From NCBI GenBank assembly GCA_963578625.1, contig CAUZEO010000116.1, positions 1 to 13,908 on the forward strand: a stretch of 13,908 bases of DNA, written 5' to 3'. The notes beneath the pieces were generated by a model that was not told where the DNA came from, searched no databases, and saw only the letters and a program-made list of their open reading frames with translations. Shown here piece by piece: positions 1-7,670 of the stretch. The translations under genes were made by a program, and so were the position numbers. Numbering within the stretch: position 1 is the stretch's first letter; each line of letters starts with the position of its first letter. Source of the DNA: CAUZEO01 sp963578625 (GTDB lineage: Bacteria > Verrucomicrobiota > Kiritimatiellia > SLOV01).

Positions 1-1441
1 CTGGATCTTCGTTCAGATCGTCCTCGAGAGTTTGCATGAACAATTCCGCGATCGGCCGCCACGAATCACGCGCGGCCGCCGGTAGCAGCGGCATTATCCG
101 GCCGATATCCTGGGCGCTCTGCACTGAAAATTTTCCACCAATACGCGCCCACACTTTCGCGGCGGTTCGGGCGCCCATGCGAGGCAGCATGCCGGTGAGT
201 CGCCGAAACGCAAGCTCATCGCCCGCGGATACCAGCAGTCGAACGACGGTGCAGACGTCCTTGATATGCGCCTGCTCGAAAAACCGGACGCCCGAGGTCA
301 CCACATACGGGATCTGCTCACGCGTCAATTCCAACTGCAACTCCATTGCGTGATAGTGCGCCCGGTAGAGAATCGCCATCTCCTCCAGCGGATACCCTGA
401 GCTCCTCAGCTGGTAGATGCGCTCGATGATGTACTGCGCCTGGTCCCGCCCGTCCCGAAGGCGGGCCACCACCGGCTGCTTATAGGGTTCGCGAATCGCG
501 GTCAGCGTCTTCTGGTACTGGTCGGGATTCCCGGCGATACAGGCATTCGCCACTTCGAGAATTTCCGGAACGCTGCGATAGTTGATTTCCAGTTTGTACA
601 CCTGCGCATCGGTATACCTGTCCGAGAAGGTCATGATGTTTCGATAGTCCGCGCCCCGCCACGAATAGATACTCTGAAAGTCGTCGCCGACTGCGAGCAC
701 GTTGCGTTGCCCTGCCGCAAGCGCATCGACCCATTGAAACTGGATCGCATTGGTGTCCTGATACTCGTCCACAAGGATGTGCTGAAAGTGCTCCTGGTAC
801 CGGGCCAGGAGCAAATCGTCCTCCTGGAACAGGCGCAACCCGTTGACCAGCAGATCGTCGAAATCCATCGCGTTGAGTTCCCGCTTCTTCTCCTTGTATT
901 TCTGATGTACCCGCACGATGTCTTCAACATTGATCGGGTGGTCGGCAAACCGGTCCTCCGCCAGCGTCACGACCTTCGCTTCGGTGTTTGCCGCCAGGCT
1001 GAACAGCCCGCCGAGGACATCCGGTTTGGGGAAATCTTTTCCCTTCAGCTTGCAGTCATCCACGATCCCCTTGATCAGTGAGCGGGAATCATCCTGATCC
1101 AGGATCGTGAAATTCGGCTCGTACCCAAGGATTCTGCAGTGGCGGCGAAGCAAACGATTTGCCATGTGATGAAAAGTGCCGCCCCACAATCCGCCCACCT
1201 GCTCCCCCACCAGCTTCTGGGCACGCTCCAGCATCTCCTTCGACGCTTTGTTGGTGAATGTGAGCAGTAGAATGCGCGAAGGATCAATTCGTTTCTCCTC
1301 CACGAGAAATGCCACCCGGTAGGTCAGTGCGCGGGTCTTGCCGGTTCCAGCCGCGGCAATAACCAGCACGGGGCCATCGGCCGCCGTAGCGACCGCGAAC
1401 TGCTGTTCATTCAGTTCTGTCTGATACTGGATCTCTGCCAT
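1..1441 (-). CDS. UvrD/PcrA-type superfamily 1 DNA helicase, C-terminus beyond the window
   Basis: The 480 visible codons encode the first two thirds of an ATP-driven 3'-5' DNA helicase of the UvrD/PcrA/Rep family, cytoplasmic, used in repair and replication restart. Reading from ATG at 1441, I see the Q motif (LNEQQ, residues 10-14), Walker A (AAAGTGKT, 29-36), motif Ia (TFTNKAS, 61-67), GTFHH (88-92), Walker B (VDEYQDTN, 224-231), motif III (GDDFQSIYSWRGAD, 252-265) and motif IV (INYRS, 286-290). Family members are usually 650-750 residues, so motifs V-VI and the C-terminal part lie left of base 1. The Walker A has T where many members have S, which is tolerated. The start lies inside the end of the upstream membrane-protein gene (35-base overlap), with a purine-rich AGGAAGCAGGG just before ATG, so translation may be coupled. 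Whether it is the main UvrD/PcrA or a paralogue cannot be decided here. Confidence 0.93.
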   Translation of the reverse strand, partial: MAEIQYQTELNEQQFAVATAADGPVLVIAAAGTGKTRALTYRVAFLVEEKRIDPSRILLLTFTNKASKEMLERAQKLVGEQVGGLWGGTFHHMANRLLRRHCRILGYEPNFTILDQDDSRSLIKGIVDDCKLKGKDFPKPDVLGGLFSLAANTEAKVVTLAEDRFADHPINVEDIVRVHQKYKEKKRELNAMDFDDLLVNGLRLFQEDDLLLARYQEHFQHILVDEYQDTNAIQFQWVDALAAGQRNVLAVGDDFQSIYSWRGADYRNIMTFSDRYTDAQVYKLEINYRSVPEILEVANACIAGNPDQYQKTLTAIREPYKQPVVARLRDGRDQAQYIIERIYQLRSSGYPLEEMAILYRAHYHAMELQLELTREQIPYVVTSGVRFFEQAHIKDVCTVVRLLVSAGDELAFRRLTGMLPRMGARTAAKVWARIGGKFSVQSAQDIGRIMPLLPAAARDSWRPIAELFMQTLEDDLNEDP

Positions 1442-2813
1442 TCCCTGCTTCCTGAAGATGTCCCGGCTCAAGATCCTGATCGGCGAGTCGCCGAAGCGTC
1501 TGTTCGCGCATCAAGTTGCCGACGCCGATGTCGACAACGCTCCAGAATTCCCGCAGCGTTGCATCCAACTGCTCCACTCCGAGGGACCGCGGCGGCGTCC
1601 CGTGGTTCTCGATCACGTCGATAATCTCCTTTACCGTGATTTGCTCCGGCGTTTTCAACAGCACATACCTGCCACCCTGGTCGGTAAGACTTCCCACAAT
1701 GTTGGCCTGGATGAGGATCTCGAGCACCTCGTTGATTAACCGGATGGGAACCCCCCGGGCCTTGGAGAAATCGCCGGCGTGAAACGCATCCTGCCCATTG
1801 GTCATGCACCGGGTCATCTCCGTTGCAAGAGCCACGCCGAGCATCTGCCGGGATTTCTCGCTAGCGTCTCCGGCCCGCTGCTCCCGCGCATAGGTGGTGG
1901 AATTTTGAATCGCGAACGCGACCTCTGCGCCGAACAACACGATGATCCAGCATACGTATAGCCAGAACATGAAAATAGGAACGGCGGCAAACGCACCAAA
2001 CACGATGTCCTTCGCCTCGCCCGCAAACAGCCAGCTTTGGGTCAATACGTAAAACTTCTGCCACACCAGAAAGATCAATGCCGCTCCGAGGCCGCCTGCA
2101 AAAGCGCTGGTAAATTTCACCCGCGTATTCGGCATAATGATATAGAGGATACTGAAGGCAACCCACGCCACGAAAAGGGGCACCAGAACCACCAGGTAAC
2201 CGTAGGCGTCGTGCACTGCCTGTGACTGGTTTTGCCAAAACGCCGTCGTTCTGAATCCCGCCGCGGCACCCGAGGCAACGACACAAACCGGCACCAGCAA
2301 CAGGGTGCTGACGTAATCAGTTACCTTTCGAAGAAAGGTCCGGGAAGAGGTGACCCCAAAGACTCTATTGAAGGAATGTTCAATGTTGCCCATCACCTTG
2401 ATCACCGTGTAAACCAGGATGATCAGAGCGAAACCGCCAATGCCGCCCGCGCTGGAACTCATGACATTCCTGATCATTTCCAAGACAAAACTCGAAACCT
2501 CCTCCGGCATATCTTGCAGGCTCTTGGTTATGTCGGCTTCAATCTGTTGATATTTCGTTTCGCCGTAAAGCCCCTTGAAGATCGCGAATATAAAGGCGAG
2601 CAGGGGGCCGAGAGAAAGCAGTGTGACGAAGGTCAGACCGGAAGCCCGCAGCGGCAATTCGTCTTCTCTAAATCCCTTGAAGATCAGATGAAGAATTCGA
2701 AGGAGCTTGATCACCTGGCGCTTCACGAAGGAAACCGAGGCCAATTCCGTGTCCCACAGATCACGCGTAACGAAGACCCGAAATCTTTGGAATGCCTCGG
2801 AAATCTTCTTCAT
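1407..2813 (-). CDS. YihY/BrkB-family inner-membrane protein with winged-helix-like C-terminal tail
   Basis: A 468-residue protein of the YihY/virulence factor BrkB family, once mis-named ribonuclease BN; the biochemical role of the family is not settled. The membrane part has about six hydrophobic segments (roughly residues 59-82, 125-145, 168-188, 205-228, 236-258 and 273-300). The RASGLTFVTLLSLGPLLAF stretch at its start is typical of the family. Residues ~318-445 form a soluble tail with the look of an Rrf2-like winged helix (VPIRLINEVLEILIQANIV, then a GGRYVLL hairpin), as in longer members of the family. I chose ATG at 2813 over the upstream start at 2873: it begins MKKISEAFQRF and overlaps the Nudix stop as ATGA, a sign of translational coupling, whereas the extra 20 codons are only Nudix sequence in another frame. 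The helicase gene begins inside its last 12 codons. Confidence 0.9.
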   Translation of the reverse strand: MKKISEAFQRFRVFVTRDLWDTELASVSFVKRQVIKLLRILHLIFKGFREDELPLRASGLTFVTLLSLGPLLAFIFAIFKGLYGETKYQQIEADITKSLQDMPEEVSSFVLEMIRNVMSSSAGGIGGFALIILVYTVIKVMGNIEHSFNRVFGVTSSRTFLRKVTDYVSTLLLVPVCVVASGAAAGFRTTAFWQNQSQAVHDAYGYLVVLVPLFVAWVAFSILYIIMPNTRVKFTSAFAGGLGAALIFLVWQKFYVLTQSWLFAGEAKDIVFGAFAAVPIFMFWLYVCWIIVLFGAEVAFAIQNSTTYAREQRAGDASEKSRQMLGVALATEMTRCMTNGQDAFHAGDFSKARGVPIRLINEVLEILIQANIVGSLTDQGGRYVLLKTPEQITVKEIIDVIENHGTPPRSLGVEQLDATLREFWSVVDIGVGNLMREQTLRRLADQDLEPGHLQEAGNGRDPVSDRTE

Positions 2814-3373
2814 GACGAAACGTCGGCTTCCCCGAACAGGCGCATCGGCTGGATCGTTTCGTGCAGGCCCCAAGCCGCCAGCGTCTTCGCATCGGTAATC
2901 TCGCCGGTTTTCAACATCTCAATCAATTCTGCACGAGTGACTTCCGTCGGATCCACGCGTTCATCTTCGTCGGTGGACAACTCGGTGTCCGCTGGAAACA
3001 CGACGGCGCGGAACACGGTAATGCGCTCGTCGAGATATCCAGGTGACGGGATGACTTCGCCCAGGCGTTCCATTCGGGCGACCCGGTGCCCAGTCTCCTC
3101 CTCCACTTCTCGACGCGCGCACGTTTCCGGGTCCTCCCCCGGATCGAGCGTGCCCGCGATAATCTCGGTAGAATAGGCTTCGATGGCCTTGCGAAACTGT
3201 TTTACGAGCAGAAACCGGTCTTCATCCAGCATGGCCAGCACCGCAGCGGCCCCCGAATGGCGTACAATTTCACGCACGGACCGGGTCCCGTCTTCAAGCT
3301 CTACCTCCTGCACTTCGAGTCGCAACAGCTTGCCGACAAATTCCGTTTTCGAATGGATCGTTTTTTCTTTCAT
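2810..3373 (-). CDS. Nudix hydrolase, ADP-ribose pyrophosphatase type
   Basis: A 187-residue Nudix hydrolase, cytoplasmic, expected to split ADP-ribose or a similar nucleoside diphosphate derivative into AMP and a phosphorylated sugar, with Mg2+. The Nudix box is complete: G74, five residues, E80, seven residues, then R88-E89-V-E-E92-E93-T-G95. It is followed about 16 residues later by SPGYLDE, the pattern usual in ADP-ribose pyrophosphatases. The N-terminal VRHSGAAAVLAML and LVKQFRKA segments also fit NudF-like enzymes, as does the length. A GDP-mannose or other sugar-nucleotide substrate is possible, so I give no symbol. It heads the minus-strand cluster. Its stop overlaps the next start by four bases, and it is divergent from dgt across a 91-base gap that must hold the promoters of both. 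Confidence 0.9.
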   Translation of the reverse strand: MKEKTIHSKTEFVGKLLRLEVQEVELEDGTRSVREIVRHSGAAAVLAMLDEDRFLLVKQFRKAIEAYSTEIIAGTLDPGEDPETCARREVEEETGHRVARMERLGEVIPSPGYLDERITVFRAVVFPADTELSTDEDERVDPTEVTRAELIEMLKTGEITDAKTLAAWGLHETIQPMRLFGEADVSS

Positions 3374-3452
3374 GATGATTTCCGGGGATCCGGCGATTGC
3401 CTTCCCGGGGAACGAAACCGACTTTCCTCTTCCGCTGGAAACATCCGAACCC

Positions 3453-3458
3453 TAGAAT
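3453..3458 (+). promoter_or_regulatory. possible -10 box for dgt
   Basis: TAGAAT, one base off the sigma-70 consensus TATAAT, lies six bases before the dgt ATG. Transcription would begin about at the A of the start codon, giving a leaderless mRNA; no Shine-Dalgarno sequence stands before this ATG, which agrees. The matching -35 position (3430-3435, TTCCGC) is poor, so this is a weak call. Confidence 0.3.
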
Positions 3459-3464
3459 AGCTCC

Positions 3465-4610
3465 ATGCTTGAGGCGAGGAAAGAAGTTGCGGCGGGGCCG
3501 GATCATCATCTTGCGCCCTACGCGGTAAAATGCCCGGAGAGCCTGGGCCGCGTCTATTCGGAATCCGCGCATCCCTATCGAACCGACTTCCAGAGGGACC
3601 GGGACCGTATTGTTCACAGCCGATGTTTTCGCCGGCTGGAGTACAAAACACAGGTCTTCGTAAACGGAACCGCCGATCACTATCGGACGAGGTTGACCCA
3701 CACGATTGAAATGACAGCGGTTGGGCGCACACTGGCTCGCGCGCTGGGCGTCAACGAAGATCTCGCGGAGTGTATTTCGCTCGCCCACGACATTGGACAC
3801 AGCCCATTTGGCCACGTAGGCGAAGAAGCGCTGGACAGGCTGATGGAGAATCACGGAGGATTTGACCACAACCTACAAAGCATGCGCTGGGTCGAAAACC
3901 TTGAGATCAGGTATCCGGACTTCGACGGCCTGAATCTCAGCTGGGAAGTACGCGCCGGCCTTCGCAAACACCAGGCCTCCGAACCGGGACGGGAGTTGGA
4001 CGGGCACTCCATTGGGCCGTTTCAGCAGGCGGAAGCGCAAATCGCGGATATAGCGGACGACATTACCTATCATGCTCACGACGTGGACGACGGACTCGAT
4101 GCGGAGCTGCTCACGGAGGACCGATTGGCGGAAGTCAGCCTCTGGTGCATGGCCCAGGAGAGGGTCCGGAAGGACTATACCGGACTCGATCCCTCGCAAA
4201 CGCGAATTCTAACCATCCGCAGCCTTCTCGATCTGCAGGTTGAAGATATTCTGGATACCAGCAAAATGCTGCTGAAACAGCATGATCCCGGCAGCGCAAG
4301 AGAGGTCATGAATGCGCCTGAGCGGTTAATCGCGTTCAGTTCAGAAATGAATGAAATGCAGAAGGAAACCAGGTCGTTTCTTTTCGAAAACATGTACTAC
4401 CACCCGGCTGTGTCGGAGGCAAACCGCGAATCGGCAAATCTGATGAGCAGGCTTTTCCAGTATTATGTCCAGAATCCTCAATCCATGGGAACAAAAGCCC
4501 AGGCCCGAATTCCCCGCGACGGCATATGGAGGGCCGCCTGCGATTATGTCTCCGGAATGACAGACCGCTATGCTTTGGAACAATGCTCAGAGTTCGGGCT
4601 AAGTTCCTGA
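3465..4610 (+). CDS. dgt: deoxyguanosine triphosphate triphosphohydrolase-like protein (dGTPase)
   Basis: A 381-residue HD-superfamily dNTPase that hydrolyses dGTP (or other dNTPs) to the nucleoside and tripolyphosphate, helping set the cytoplasmic dNTP pool. The N-terminal substrate region DFQRDRDRIVHSRCFRRLEYKTQV (residues 41-64) is characteristic. Metal ligands of the HD site are visible as H79 in RLTHT, H108-D109 in LAHDIGHSPFGH, and the Asp in IADDITYHAHD (D198/D199). The length fits the shorter type-2 dGTPase-like proteins (about 370-440 residues) rather than the 500-residue E. coli Dgt. The ATG at 3465 is the only good start; it has no clear ribosome binding site and may be leaderless. 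It is followed by a 132-base gap holding a repeat, then trpD, so an operon with trpD is uncertain. Confidence 0.93.
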   Translation: MLEARKEVAAGPDHHLAPYAVKCPESLGRVYSESAHPYRTDFQRDRDRIVHSRCFRRLEYKTQVFVNGTADHYRTRLTHTIEMTAVGRTLARALGVNEDLAECISLAHDIGHSPFGHVGEEALDRLMENHGGFDHNLQSMRWVENLEIRYPDFDGLNLSWEVRAGLRKHQASEPGRELDGHSIGPFQQAEAQIADIADDITYHAHDVDDGLDAELLTEDRLAEVSLWCMAQERVRKDYTGLDPSQTRILTIRSLLDLQVEDILDTSKMLLKQHDPGSAREVMNAPERLIAFSSEMNEMQKETRSFLFENMYYHPAVSEANRESANLMSRLFQYYVQNPQSMGTKAQARIPRDGIWRAACDYVSGMTDRYALEQCSEFGLSS

Positions 4611-4612
4611 TC

Positions 4613-4685
4613 GGAGCCCGCACCCTCGTGGCACGGCGGTGGCTCCGTGCCTGGGGCTCCGCTACACGGGCAGGATGCCCATGCA
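4613..4685 (+). repeat. REP-like palindromic repeat in the dgt-trpD gap
   Basis: Two clean inverted repeats sit in the gap. GGCACGG (4630-4636) pairs with CCGTGCC (4645-4651) across eight bases, and GGGCA (4668-4672) pairs with TGCCC (4676-4680) across GGA. GGAGCC/GGCTCC copies add further pairing (4613-4618, 4641-4646, 4655-4660). The plus strand reads HGQDAHAT in one frame, a peptide I know as a frequent spurious translation of dispersed repeats in Verrucomicrobia and relatives. Only one copy is in this window, so dispersion is recalled knowledge and not shown here. Confidence 0.6.
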
Positions 4686-4742
4686 ACAATGTGCTGGACC
4701 CAGCGTTATGTGGTGAAGTATTTGTTCCAGATGTCGACGACA

Positions 4743-5759
4743 ATGATTCACAAAGCTTTAAAGCTCCTCACCGAAGGCGGAAGTCTTGACACCGAGCTTG
4801 CCTACGAGGTCATGACCCAGATCATGTCCGGCGATGCGACCGATGCGCAAATCGGCGCCTACCTGACGGCCCTAAGGATGCAAGGCGAAACATCGGAAGT
4901 CATCGAGGGAAGCCTGCGCGCAATGCGGGAGAAGTTCACCGCAGTGCCGGTATCCGACGATATTGTGGTGGATACATGCGGCACGGGTGGCGACGGCGCC
5001 CACACAATAAACATCTCCACCGCGGCGGCATTTGTGGCGGCAGGCGCAGGAATCACCGTGGCGAAGCACGGAAACCGCAGCGTGTCCAGCCGGTCGGGCA
5101 GCGCAGACGTGCTGGAAGCGCTGGGGATAAACATCGGGATTTCTCCCGATGCAATGGCGGGCTGCCTGGAGGAGATTGGCATCGCCTTCCTTTTCGCACC
5201 GGCTCTCCACCCGGCAATGAAACACGCTATCGGACCCCGCAAGGAACTTGCGATGCGCACCATCTTCAATATTCTGGGGCCGCTATCGAATCCGGCATCG
5301 GCGCAGCACGGAGTTTTCGGGGTATTCAGCCGGGACCTGGTGGATACCGCAGCCCGCGCCATGGCCAACCAAGGTGCCCGTCACTATTTCGTGATTCATG
5401 GGAACGATGGATTGGACGAACTGACTACCACCACATCTTCACACGTTGCGGAAATTCGGGATGGTGAAATCAAGATCTATGACATCGATCCCACGGAGTT
5501 CGAAATCCCACTCTGTAAGCCGGAAGACCTGAGAGGGGGTGATCCGGAAGACAATGCAAAAGCTCTCCATACAGTTTTCAACGGCGCCTCCGGGCCCCAC
5601 CGGGATATCATCGTGCTGAATGCCGGTGCTGCCATCGTGACCGGTGGAAAGGCCGATTCACTGCGGGACGGCATCGCCCGTGCTCAGGAATCTATCGACT
5701 CCGGCGCTGCCGCTGGGAAATTGTCCGCACTGGCGGAAAAGACGGCAAAAAGTACATGA
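4743..5759 (+). CDS. trpD: anthranilate phosphoribosyltransferase
   Basis: A 338-residue enzyme that joins anthranilate to PRPP, the second committed step of tryptophan synthesis in the cytoplasm. Signatures, numbered from the ATG at 4743: the PRPP-binding DTCGTGGDG (78-85), NISTAAAFVAAG (90-101), KHGNRSVSSRSGSAD (108-122), the GPRKELAMRTIFNILGPLSNPA block, and VFGVFSRDLV. The length is normal for TrpD. The frame is open back to 4647, but the extra N-terminus is translated repeat sequence; homologues begin at about MIHKAL, so I take 4743. ATG at 4731 is the other candidate, and neither has an obvious ribosome binding site. No other trp genes are adjacent, so the pathway is split in this genome. 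The next gene starts 56 bases downstream. Confidence 0.95.
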   Translation: MIHKALKLLTEGGSLDTELAYEVMTQIMSGDATDAQIGAYLTALRMQGETSEVIEGSLRAMREKFTAVPVSDDIVVDTCGTGGDGAHTINISTAAAFVAAGAGITVAKHGNRSVSSRSGSADVLEALGINIGISPDAMAGCLEEIGIAFLFAPALHPAMKHAIGPRKELAMRTIFNILGPLSNPASAQHGVFGVFSRDLVDTAARAMANQGARHYFVIHGNDGLDELTTTTSSHVAEIRDGEIKIYDIDPTEFEIPLCKPEDLRGGDPEDNAKALHTVFNGASGPHRDIIVLNAGAAIVTGGKADSLRDGIARAQESIDSGAAAGKLSALAEKTAKST

Positions 5760-5814
5760 TCGCTCATCTTGACATGCAGCGGGATCAAATGTAGGGTCTT
5801 ACGTGAGGTATGAT

Positions 5815-6162
5815 ATGACAAATTCAACGCAGACGCCCGGTTTACAGATCTCGGTTTCCGAGAAAGCATTGGTGGAACTCAAACGCGTGGGCGTTGGAAG
5901 TTCACAGTTTCTGCGCATAAAGGTTATTCCGGGCGGTTGCTCCGGGATGACCTATTCAGCCGCGGTAGACACGGCCATGAGCGAAGGTGACGAGATCGTC
6001 TACAATCAGGATGGACTTCGCGTGGTCGCAGACAACGCCAGCGTCGTTTTCCTTGACGGGCTCCAGGTCGATTTTTCCGATGATCTTATCCAGGCGGGTT
6101 TTCGCTTCAGCAACCCGAACGCCTCTAAATCATGCGGCTGTGGTTCCAGCTTCGGCGTATAG
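5815..6162 (+). CDS. A-type iron-sulfur carrier protein (HesB/IscA/ErpA family)
   Basis: A 115-residue protein of the family that accepts Fe-S clusters from the scaffold and passes them to apoproteins in the cytoplasm. The three conserved cysteines are present: C42 in GGCSGM, and C107 and C109 in SCGCGSSF near the C-terminus. The TPGLQISVSEKA start of the fold and the SNPNASKSCGCG end match ErpA/IscA proteins. ATG at 5815 is preferred because TGAGGT sits six bases upstream; the frame can also open at GTG 5803, but that would overlap this ribosome binding site. It lies 55 bases after trpD and not with isc or suf genes, as is common for ErpA-like members. Which of IscA, ErpA or SufA it matches best cannot be told by eye. 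Confidence 0.92.
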   Translation: MTNSTQTPGLQISVSEKALVELKRVGVGSSQFLRIKVIPGGCSGMTYSAAVDTAMSEGDEIVYNQDGLRVVADNASVVFLDGLQVDFSDDLIQAGFRFSNPNASKSCGCGSSFGV

Positions 6163-6221
6163 AAAACACCGCAGTGCTACGGGATGCCCTCCCTAGACGA
6201 TCACGGGAAACCTGAAGATTA

Positions 6222-6449
6222 ATGGCGATTCAACCCATAGATGTGACCGGCGGAGAATCTGTGTTCTGCTTCAACCAGTACCAGATGACGTCCGCTTTCG
6301 AACTGGCCGAGAGCGAAAGCGAAAGCGGAGAACGCGTTCGGCAAGCCATCAAGTACCTGGAAGAGGGCTTTTCACGCAACGAACGGGCCGCGGCCGCATT
6401 CCTGGTGATCGACCACCTCATGAAATCCAAGGAAACCCCGGACGGGTAG
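6222..6449 (+). CDS. small hypothetical protein, 75 residues
   Basis: I do not recognise this protein. It is 75 residues, begins MAIQPIDVTGGES, has an acidic AESESESGE stretch (residues 30-38) and then a probable helical half (RVRQAIKYLEEGFSRNERAAAAFLVIDHLM). There is no signal peptide or membrane segment, and one cysteine (C16). GAAG four bases before ATG is a usable ribosome binding site. It begins 59 bases after the Fe-S carrier on the same strand and its codon use resembles that gene, so it is probably real and perhaps co-transcribed. It ends 82 bases before tRNA-Asp. Function unknown. Confidence 0.6.
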   Translation: MAIQPIDVTGGESVFCFNQYQMTSAFELAESESESGERVRQAIKYLEEGFSRNERAAAAFLVIDHLMKSKETPDG

Positions 6450-6474
6450 CCTTAACTTTTTTCAAGCTTTCCGC

Positions 6475-6502
6475 TTGCATTGGAGCCCGTCCGCGATACT
6501 GT
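6475..6502 (+). promoter_or_regulatory. candidate promoter of tRNA-Asp
   Basis: TTGCAT (6475-6480) and TACTGT (6497-6502), 16 bases apart, resemble -35 and -10 boxes. They lie about 30 bases before the tRNA, where a start site would give a short leader. Each has two mismatches to consensus, so confidence is modest. Confidence 0.35.
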
Positions 6503-6531
6503 GAGCGGGTTTTAACGCCATGTTTTCAGGC

Positions 6532-6608
<77 letters not shown>

Positions 6609-6655
6609 GTATTTGCAGGGGTTTACGTAAGCGGGCACCCTTCCCCCCCTTTCCC

Positions 6656-6870
6656 TGCTACGAAAAAACTACGAATTCCCGCTTGCACTTTGTCCTCTTT
6701 CTACTGCATGACACGTCTTGCGACGCCAAGGAACGAGTGCAATCAAGCAACAGGGAGGGCAAAACCGTGGCCCAAGTCTTTGAACGGAAAGGAAAGTGGT
6801 ATGCCCGATTCATGCACAAGGGCAAGGACTACTGCCGGAGTACTGGCATTGTCGTAGCAACTCGTAGCAA
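6656..6870. repeat. clustered TCGTAGCA octamers flanking the integrase start
   Basis: TCGTAGCA occurs inverted at 6656-6663 (as TGCTACGA) and direct at 6852-6859 and 6862-6869. The shorter TCGTAG also occurs inverted at 6669-6674. The left pair is spaced 11 bases and the right pair 10, about one helical turn each, and the pairs point toward each other. Integrase arm sites or excisionase sites have such spacing, but the right pair lies in coding sequence (codons for VATRSK), so chance or a coding duplication is possible. Confidence 0.4.
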
Positions 6871-7525
6871 GAAGGCCGCTAACGAATCAAAGGACAAGGC
6901 CGAGGCTCAGCTCGCACGCATGCTGGCAGAAATCCGCGGCCGCGAATCGGTCGATGCGCTATTTTCCCGGCTGACCCAGGCGGTGGATCACCTGCCGGAG
7001 ATCGAACGAGAGCCGAAGCGGATCATGCTTTCGGAACAACTTCGCAGAGGGATTGCGGACCGCCTCCCCGTTGCCGATGCGTGGGAAGCCTGGCTGCATA
7101 GTCCCCGAAAACGGATGCCCCGCGCCGTCACAATCGACGGGTATCATGCCTATTGGGGCCGGGACGAGATCAAGAAGCACGGACGCCAGAGCCAGCACGG
7201 CTTCAAGAACTGGCTGGCGACGCAGCACCAGGAAGTCACCTTCCTGCATGAAATCTCCCCGGCAATCGCCGAAGAATACGCAACCCACCTATGGCGGAGC
7301 GGTATTTCCCCCCGGACTTACAACGGATTCATTAAGTTTCTACGCGGTATGTTCAAGGTCCTCCAGACGCGAGGGGGATTGGTAAACAACGTGTGGGAAG
7401 ATATTCCCTCGCAAGAGAACAATACCGAGGGCCGCCGGAATCTGACCCCGGAGGAATTGACAAAGGTATGCTCCAAGGCGGAAGGCGATCTGCGTTTGGT
7501 TGGGCCTCGGAAAACTGTTCCATGA
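6767..7525 (+). pseudogene. tyrosine recombinase/integrase, truncated before the catalytic domain
   Basis: The 252 codons correspond to the N-terminal two thirds of a phage-type tyrosine integrase. They give an arm-binding N-terminus (VFERKGKWYARFMHKGKDY, like other integrases acting at tRNA sites), a linker, and a core-binding domain (VTFLHEISPAIAEEYATHLW through SPRTYNGFIKFLRGMFKVL). The catalytic domain should follow RRNLTPEEL, but the match stops at about EGDLRL (base ~7500) and the frame ends eight codons later. The R-H-R-Y catalytic residues are therefore all missing and it cannot recombine DNA. GTG at 6767 is chosen because AGGGAGG stands eight bases before it; the frame runs open back into the tRNA, which is spurious. 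Full-length relatives are about 400-450 residues. The break is followed by unrelated DNA and an IS remnant, suggesting loss by deletion or insertion. Confidence 0.85.
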
Positions 7526-7670
7526 ACAATGTTAGTCTGCGAACCTCTTCCACGGGTTCCGTGTCTGTCTGGGCCGCAGTCGCTGAACGTCGGTTCTTCG
7601 AGCTCATGACGGAACGGAAAAACGTAAGTGAGGCACGACAAGCGGGCCGCCGGTGACCCGCTCTGACCTT
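7526..7670. other. unassigned stretch between the integrase break and the IS remnant
   Basis: No gene can be supported. Open frames exist on both strands but match nothing I know. A small perfect inverted repeat, CACGG-GTT-CCGTG, lies at 7551-7563, and GCGGG/CCCGC flank 7641-7660. It is probably debris from the event that removed the integrase C-terminus. Confidence 0.4.

Noticed and set aside
2232..3176. 314-codon open frame on the plus strand
   Set aside because: It lies antisense to the YihY and Nudix genes, has no domain resemblance, and its open state follows from the codon use of the real genes.
3294..3869. 191-codon open frame on the minus strand across the Nudix-dgt gap
   Set aside because: It overlaps both clear genes, which have strong motifs; its translation resembles nothing.
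4647..4742. N-terminal extension of trpD
   Set aside because: The extra residues are translation of the palindromic repeat, and TrpD proteins begin near MIHKAL.
6463..6477. CAAGC-TTTCC-GCTTG hairpin after the 75-residue gene
   Set aside because: The T-run is before and not after the stem on the plus strand, and the minus strand has A there, so it is not an intrinsic terminator in either direction.
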